Source of the DNA: Bradyrhizobium sp. NDS-1
Lineage (GTDB): Bacteria > Pseudomonadota > Alphaproteobacteria > Rhizobiales > Xanthobacteraceae
Direction: 5' to 3'
Length of the DNA stretch: 64,000 bases
NCBI RefSeq assembly: GCF_032918005.1
Contig: NZ_CP136628.1
Coordinates: 5,069,501 to 5,133,500, forward strand
Each line of letters starts with the position of its first letter. The first letter of the stretch is position 1. Under the pieces are notes generated by a model, which saw only the letters and a list, made by a program, of their open reading frames with translations, did not search any database and had not been told where the DNA came from. Below are positions 60,401 through 64,000 of the stretch, in pieces. The position numbers and the translations under genes were made by a program.

Positions 60401-60966
60401 CCGATCGACCAGCCGTCGGAGACGATGTGATGCTGGGTGAGCAGGAAGAGATGGTCCCGTTCCTCCGTCCGGATCAGTCGGCTACGGATCAATGGTCCCG
60501 TGGCAAGATCGAACGGCGTTGCAGCCTCCACGCGGCAAAGGCGCGCGAGTTCCTCCTCACGGTCGTCACGGCCGCGTAGGTCGTGTTCGAGCAGGGGAAC
60601 GCGTTCGTGCGCGGGCAGCAGCATCACGCGCGGCTGTTCGTCGACCACGCGAAAGACGCTGCGTAGCGCTTCGTGGCGCGCGAACAAGCGATCGACGCTT
60701 CGACGCAACACTTCGACATCGATCTGGCCCGAAAGCCGCAATGCACCGCGAATATGATAGCCGGAATTGGCACCATCGAGTCGCGCCAGCAGCCAAAGCC
60801 GCTGCTGCGCAAAGGACATCTCCAGTGATCCGTCGCGCGGCGCCACGGGGATCGCGCCGCTCTTCTCGGCATTTCGGCCGCGGTCCCTGGCCAGCGCGAC
60901 GAGTTTTCTCATCTGCGCGGGATCAAGGTCTCGCAAGCTCGGCTTTGCCGTGTCTGCCATGCTCAC
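54400..60966 (-). CDS. Non-ribosomal peptide synthetase, two modules (C-A-T-C-A-T)
   Basis: In this 2188-residue synthetase the first condensation domain is of the L-accepting style (MSFAQQRLWLL; HHIVSDG at 179). A1 has code DAWTVACVCK by my reading, close to the phenylalanine code DAWTIAAICK. The carrier Ser is at 1053 (GGHSLLAV). The second condensation domain belongs to another subgroup (IYGLSPLQDGILFHHLL) and its active motif is HHLIGDH at 1272, with His replacing the usual Gly. A2 has glycine code DILQLGLVWK and carrier Ser2124 (GGDSLIAV). The start overlaps the previous NRPS stop (ATGA) and the stop overlaps the next NRPS. It works between the two neighbours and adds an aromatic-type residue and glycine. 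Confidence 0.95.
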   Translation of the reverse strand: MSMADTAKPSLRDLDPAQMRKLVALARDRGRNAEKSGAIPVAPRDGSLEMSFAQQRLWLLARLDGANSGYHIRGALRLSGQIDVEVLRRSVDRLFARHEALRSVFRVVDEQPRVMLLPAHERVPLLEHDLRGRDDREEELARLCRVEAATPFDLATGPLIRSRLIRTEERDHLFLLTQHHIVSDGWSIGVLVRELGALYRAFVAGKDDPLRPLAIQYPDYAAWQRQWLSGERLQRQVEYWRKALADAPAVLELPTDRPRGAVRSLAGASLPIEIDAELASGIRRLGQSHHASSFMIVLAAWAAVLSRLSGQTDIVIGTPTANRNRPEIEGLIGFFVNMLAVRIDLSAEPNVAELLRRVRTAALAAQDHQDLPFEQVVEITQPLRGLGHTPVFQVAFGWQSNETGALELPGLKAEPVDIPLQQVRFDLELGLGEMDGRIVGSLNYATALFDEATIRRHRDYLLTLLRAMVADADQIVDRIDVVGAEESRRVLDTWNETATPFPAESCIHELFAEQVRRTPAAIALAYDDVRLSYRELDARADRLARRLMVLGVVPDQPVAICLPRGIAMVVSLLAVLKAGGAYLPLDPAYPAARLRQIVEDARPRVLIADEAGSAIFPDRACEIIDPEADVSTVTPQATSGLGDLVTGLTSRNLAYIIYTSGSTGRPKGVMVEHRGLVNLALAQRALFELNSHSRVVQFASFSFDASIWEIVMALCSGAVLFLAGPREHQDVSELLGFLADKAITHATLPPAMLHGRTDLDRLASLRVLVLAGELPRAELVKDLPAGIAVFNCYGPTEATVCATSWLRHQGFDSGAAPIGRPLPNARIYLLDRFGAPVPIGAAGEIYIGGVGVARGYLNRADLTAERFVRDPFCGDADARMYRTGDLGRYLPDGNIAFLGRNDHQVKIRGFRIELDEITFRLNEHTDVTDSVVLVQRDHGGDARLVAYVAVRRGNGAGLDANEFAGAMRNHLRTCLPDYMVPSVFVRLDALPLTPNGKIDRKALPAPEDDAFARRGFEPPRGEVEQIVAQVWAELLRVDRIGRSDHFFELGGHSLLAVRMLERLQRHALSADARMLFAKPVLADFAAGLDDGGEADVPVNRILPQTTAITPELLPLVALTQSDIDGIVAGVPGGAANIQDIYGLSPLQDGILFHHLLSKDGDPYLLVGRMAFASRDLLDRYLDAVRQVVDRHDILRTSIVWNGLSTPAQVVWRNAPLVVSEVVLDGESGADEQLRRRFDPRHHRIDLGQPPLLRFAVAADPRGERWLLLVLMHHLIGDHSTLEVMHDEVGKILSGRGHELPPPYPFRNLVAQARGSAATADHECFFRGMLADIDEPTTPFGLDRVHGDGGGVVEARRVLPEILSVRLRAQARRLGVSLAGLCHLAWGQVVARTSGRDRVVFGTVLFGRMRAGAGGDRTMGLFINTLPLRLDLDDTAVEDSVRDAHHRLTELMAHEHASLALAQRCSGVAAPAPLFSAILNYRHNVPRAELTDKDGSGTEWIGGEERTNYPLMLAVEDYGQTLGLTAQIIRPHSADRICALMQQALDQLAEVLEHAPRTPVRQLDILPPEERQLLLEAWNLTRAQYPGVGSFVAQFEAQVRRSPEAIALVSGETELSYAALNARANQLARRLRDRGVGADVVVGLALDRGAGMLVALLAVLKAGGAYLPIDPDYPPERLAHMLRDSGAALVLTQQDLQGQFAAVLAETGAEAWLLDGQDGEGGDAGNLDVAVHGESLAYVIYTSGSTGLPKGVMVRHDAVTNFLATMAEQPGMTAADRVLGLTSLSFDIAVLELWLPLTIGACVVLADRAAAHDPTRLKAIVERHGVSMIQATPSTWRMLLDHDGPSLPASCRVLCGGEALPPDLARRLVAQAGEVWNLYGPTETTVWSARHRLDAADDRPLLGGPIGNTTLHILDRDLNLAPVGVAGELYIGGAGLARGYWRRGGLTAERFIPDPFGPPGARLYRTGDVARWRSDGVLDYVGRADHQVKIRGFRIELGEIEARLMAQPGVRAAVVVAREAGAGRQLLGYVSGEALDGAALKTALSSTLPDHMVPARVVVLERLPLTPNGKIDRKALPAPDRLVTSAEHVAPRTPKEVALAAIWADLLRQPDIGVTDNFFELGGDSLIAVQLVSRIKRDLGHDLPLNRLFEMTTVETMAAALGQESETDKRGDDIAAMLDMLKEVELSDE
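54595..56197 (-). repeat. Copy 2 of the duplicated glycine adenylation cassette
   Basis: This is the partner of 42183-43785. The same boundaries apply: the left end is at the carrier Ser codon, the right end just before adenylation core A1 (AQFEAQVRRSPEAIALVSG). The carrier-protein half beyond the Ser differs between copies (LIAVQLVSRIKRDLG here, ITSLQMVSRAWREG in copy 1), so each copy keeps its own downstream context. Confidence 0.92.
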
Positions 60967-63900
60967 TGTTCCGCTCCGACCAGTTCCCGGAGCTCTTCGG
61001 CGTCGAACTCCTGCTCGATCAGCCTGATCGACACGACGCGTGAAAATGACGCGAGATCGGGATGAGCGAACAGATCAGAGACCGCGATCGACACGCCGAT
61101 GTCCTGCGACACGCGGCTGAGCACCCGCACCGCAAGCAGGGAATGTCCGCCGAGCTCGAAGAAGTGATCGTTGCGCCCGACCCGGTCGACATCGAGCAGC
61201 TCCCCCCAAATTTTGGCGAGTGCGAGCTCGATCTCATCCTCGGGCGCTTCATAGGAGCGGCGCGTCAACGCATCCTCGCCCGGCGCCGGCAGTGCCCGCC
61301 TATCGATCTTCCCATTGGGAGTGAGCGGCAACTGCTCCAGCACCGTCACGGCGGCCGGCACCATGTGGTCGGGCAGAATGGCGGATAGCGCGTCGCGCAA
61401 GGCGCGGCCGTCGAGCGATGGATCACCACTCGCATAGGCGAGCAATTGGCGCCCGGTCCTGCCCTCGCCCGCCACCACGACCGCCGCACGCACGCCACGC
61501 TGCTCGAGCAGTCGCGCCTCGATCTCTCCGAGCTCGATGCGGAAGCCGCGGATCTTCACCTGCTGATCGGCCCGGCCGATATATTCGATCACGCCGTCAT
61601 CGCGCCAGCGCACGAGATCGCCGGTGCGGTAGAAGCGCGCACCGCTGTCGCTGAACGGATCGGGGACGAACCGCTCCGCAGTCAACGCACGCCGGTTCAG
61701 ATAGCCGCGGGCTTGGCCAACGCCGCCGATGAACAGTTCGCCGGTGACGCCGACGGGAACGATGTTGAGGTCGGAATCCAGGATGTGCGCGGACCTGGCA
61801 CCGACAGGACGTCCGATTGGCGCGGGCTCGTGAGACGTCAGCGCGGCATCATCAACGATCCACGCCGTCGGCGCGATCACCGTCTCGGTCGGGCCGTAAG
61901 CGTTGACCAGAAGTTCGACATCGGCAGACGCGCGAAATGCCTTGATGCCGCTATCCGACCAGGCTTCGCCGCCGACGATGCATGCCCTGATCGCCAGCCT
62001 CCGACCGGTTTGCCGCAACGCCGCGCTCAATTGATCCGCATAGGCCGGCGGCAGAAAGATCGAGGTCACCGAATTGCGGGCGATCTCGCTGACGAGGTCG
62101 TCGACCAAGAGGCCGGGCTTCGAAGGTAGGACCAGCGAGCCGCCGGTCATCAGCGGCACGAGCCATCGCTCATGGGCAATATCGAAATTGAACGATGCCG
62201 TTTGGAACTCGCGATCGCGCGAGGTCATGCGGTACAGCCGGCCGATCGCTTCGCAATGCATGGCGAGCGGCCCGCGCGCAACGGCGACACCCTTCGGCAT
62301 CCCCGTCGATCCCGACGTGTAGATGACGTAGGCAAGGCTATCCGGATGGATTTCGACGTCGAGATTCCCACCGTCGTCACCGGCGGACGGCATCAGCTCG
62401 TCGATACAGAGCCCTTCGACCCTGGCTTCGCGCAGCACAGGTGCGAGCCGCTCGAGCAACGCGCTTTGCGTCAGGACAAGCGCCGCGCCGCTGTCGCACA
62501 ACATGTGGCCGAGCCGCTCAGTCGAATAATCCGGATCGAGCGGCAAATAAGCGCCACCGGCCTTCAGGACCGCGAGCAGCGCGATGATCATGTCCGGACT
62601 TCGGCTCAAGGCAGTGCCGACCAGCCGGTCGGGGGCCAAATTCCAGAGCCGAAGCCGCCGCGCAAGCGCGTTAGCACGCGTGTTCAACTCGCCATAGGAG
62701 ATGCGCTGGTCGCCCCATAGGACGGCAACGGCGGACGGCGCCTGCGCGGCCTGCGCTTCGAAATGCGCCACGACGTCGGCACAGGGTGATGCCGAGTTCA
62801 GCTGCGCTGCGCCGCTCCATTCGAGAGTTCGTCGCGCGTCCTGCTCAACTGCCGCAGAGAGATCACCGAGCGCACACTCCGCGTTTGCCGTGATCTGTTG
62901 CAGCAGACCGTGCAGAACGTCGCGAACGCGCAGGATGGCAGCCTCGTCAAACCGGCACCGGTCATAATTGAACTCGATGTTCAGCCCGTCACTTGCGGCA
63001 AACACCGCGACCGCTAGCGCGTAGTTCGTCGGCGTCACATGTACCACGCGGCCGATCCGAGGACGGCCCTCCCCGCCCCGGTGCAATCCCTCGTCGATCG
63101 GATAGTTCTCGAACACCAGGATGTTGTCGAACAGCGGCTGGCCGGCTTGGCCTGCGAGCCGCTGAATTTCGTAGAGCGGCGTCCAGCCGTGCTCGCGCAG
63201 GGCCAGGTTCTGGTCCTGCAGCCGGCGCAGCCAGTCGCCGACGATGGACTGCGGGTTCGGCGCATCGATGATGGGAAGCGTGTTGATGAAGAGGCCCACC
63301 ATCTCCTCCGAACCGGGCAAGTCGGCCGGACGGCCCGATATGGTCACGCCGAATGAGACCGCGGACTGGCCTGAATGCCTGCGCAGCAATTGTGCCCAGG
63401 CGCCCTGTATGACCGTGTTGAGCGTCACCCGCTCGCGCCTGGCAAACGACTTCAGGAGCTCGGTCAGCCGCGCATCCACCGCAAACCCGATACTGGCATG
63501 CCCCTCGGCCCCGGAGGTCCTGCTGGACACCAACGCATTCGCGAGCAATGTCGGCGTTTCGAGTGCTGCCAGCACCTCGCGCCAGAACCTGTCAGCGCTT
63601 TCGCGATCGCGGCTCATCTGCCACGCAATGTAGTCACGATAGCTGCCCTGTATGGCCGGCAGCGTGTCGCCGCTCACGTGCTGCAAGACCTCCGCGATCA
63701 GCCGGGCCGAGCTCCAGCCATCGACGAAGATGTGATGATGGGTCCAGATCAACCAATGACGATTGTCGTCGAGAAGGATCAGGCGAACGCGCTGGAGAGG
63801 CGGTTGCGAAACGTCAAAGCCCTTCTCGCGGTCGCGCCGGGATATCTCGGCCAGCGCGGATTCCAGATCCCCACACGCGCCGTCGCGCCAGTCCTCTTCG

Positions 63901-64000
63901 ACGAACGGCACCGTCACATGGCGATGCACCACCTGCTGCGTCGCGCCCGACAGGTTCTGCCAGACGAATCCGGTCCGCATCGCGGCATGCCGGTCGCTGG
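60963..64000 (-). CDS. Non-ribosomal peptide synthetase, last module C-A-T (5' part outside window)
   Basis: The frame is open from the right edge, and the visible part starts inside a condensation domain (SDRHAAMRTGFVWQ). That domain is of the D-accepting style seen after epimerases (HHHIFVDGWSSARL, TLNTVIQGAWAQLLRRH), so the unseen upstream module probably ends in an epimerase. The adenylation code by my alignment is DIEFIGAIAK, with no close known match. It shares the segment AHERW, placing Glu at pocket position 239, with the Orn-like domains of the terminal synthetase. The carrier is GGHSLLAVRV. The stop overlaps the next start by 4 bases. Confidence 0.93.
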   Translation of the reverse strand, partial: SDRHAAMRTGFVWQNLSGATQQVVHRHVTVPFVEEDWRDGACGDLESALAEISRRDREKGFDVSQPPLQRVRLILLDDNRHWLIWTHHHIFVDGWSSARLIAEVLQHVSGDTLPAIQGSYRDYIAWQMSRDRESADRFWREVLAALETPTLLANALVSSRTSGAEGHASIGFAVDARLTELLKSFARRERVTLNTVIQGAWAQLLRRHSGQSAVSFGVTISGRPADLPGSEEMVGLFINTLPIIDAPNPQSIVGDWLRRLQDQNLALREHGWTPLYEIQRLAGQAGQPLFDNILVFENYPIDEGLHRGGEGRPRIGRVVHVTPTNYALAVAVFAASDGLNIEFNYDRCRFDEAAILRVRDVLHGLLQQITANAECALGDLSAAVEQDARRTLEWSGAAQLNSASPCADVVAHFEAQAAQAPSAVAVLWGDQRISYGELNTRANALARRLRLWNLAPDRLVGTALSRSPDMIIALLAVLKAGGAYLPLDPDYSTERLGHMLCDSGAALVLTQSALLERLAPVLREARVEGLCIDELMPSAGDDGGNLDVEIHPDSLAYVIYTSGSTGMPKGVAVARGPLAMHCEAIGRLYRMTSRDREFQTASFNFDIAHERWLVPLMTGGSLVLPSKPGLLVDDLVSEIARNSVTSIFLPPAYADQLSAALRQTGRRLAIRACIVGGEAWSDSGIKAFRASADVELLVNAYGPTETVIAPTAWIVDDAALTSHEPAPIGRPVGARSAHILDSDLNIVPVGVTGELFIGGVGQARGYLNRRALTAERFVPDPFSDSGARFYRTGDLVRWRDDGVIEYIGRADQQVKIRGFRIELGEIEARLLEQRGVRAAVVVAGEGRTGRQLLAYASGDPSLDGRALRDALSAILPDHMVPAAVTVLEQLPLTPNGKIDRRALPAPGEDALTRRSYEAPEDEIELALAKIWGELLDVDRVGRNDHFFELGGHSLLAVRVLSRVSQDIGVSIAVSDLFAHPDLASFSRVVSIRLIEQEFDAEELRELVGAEQ

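Overview
The window is GC-rich, densely packed chromosomal DNA from an alphaproteobacterium. Gene content, codon use and family make-up point to Bradyrhizobium or a close relative. This is inferred from protein families and style, not from a marker gene. No rRNA, tRNA, CRISPR array or intact insertion sequence was seen.

Region 1 (1-9721) is a carbohydrate or polyol uptake and catabolism locus. A minus-strand operon encodes a SorC-type regulator, a Tat-exported binding protein, two permeases and two different ABC ATPases, the last cut by the window edge. Divergently, a plus-strand operon encodes an FGGY kinase, an HAD-IIA protein and a class II aldolase. Region 2 (9722-11922) is a scar: about 780 bp without a gene but with paired GTGCAC repeats, then broken LysR, TetR and SMP-30 genes.

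Region 3 (11923-26610) is an organic-acid catabolic island. One long minus-strand operon runs from a TcuA-like flavoprotein through a shortened PrpD-like protein, a complete branched-chain-type ABC transporter, a beta-hydroxyacid dehydrogenase, an orphan Bug binding protein, a metallo-beta-lactamase-fold lactonase and an aldehyde dehydrogenase. A GntR regulator lies between this operon and a plus-strand prpF-prpB-like pair. Repeats of GTATACANTGGWAT lie before both operons and probably unite them as one regulon. Region 4 (26611-27515) holds an integrase remnant and a small RpoA-CTD-like gene, and probably marks an island boundary.

Region 5 (27516-64000) is a hydroxamate-type non-ribosomal peptide siderophore cluster. 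It has an ornithine N-monooxygenase, a GNAT acyltransferase, a PvdE/SyrD-type exporter, a ferric-siderophore reductase, a FecE/FhuB/FhuD-type importer, an esterase, and three NRPS genes totalling at least seven modules, ending in a thioesterase. The NRPS genes are translationally coupled and read right to left; the first is truncated by the window edge. My reading of the adenylation codes gives X - Phe-like - Gly - D-(Orn-like) - D-(Ser-like) - Gly - (Orn-like). The two Gly adenylation domains are almost identical at DNA level. One of them sits in a module whose carrier protein and downstream condensation domain look built for an epimerase that is absent. This suggests recent adenylation-domain replacement inside the assembly line, and it is the most interesting signal in the window.
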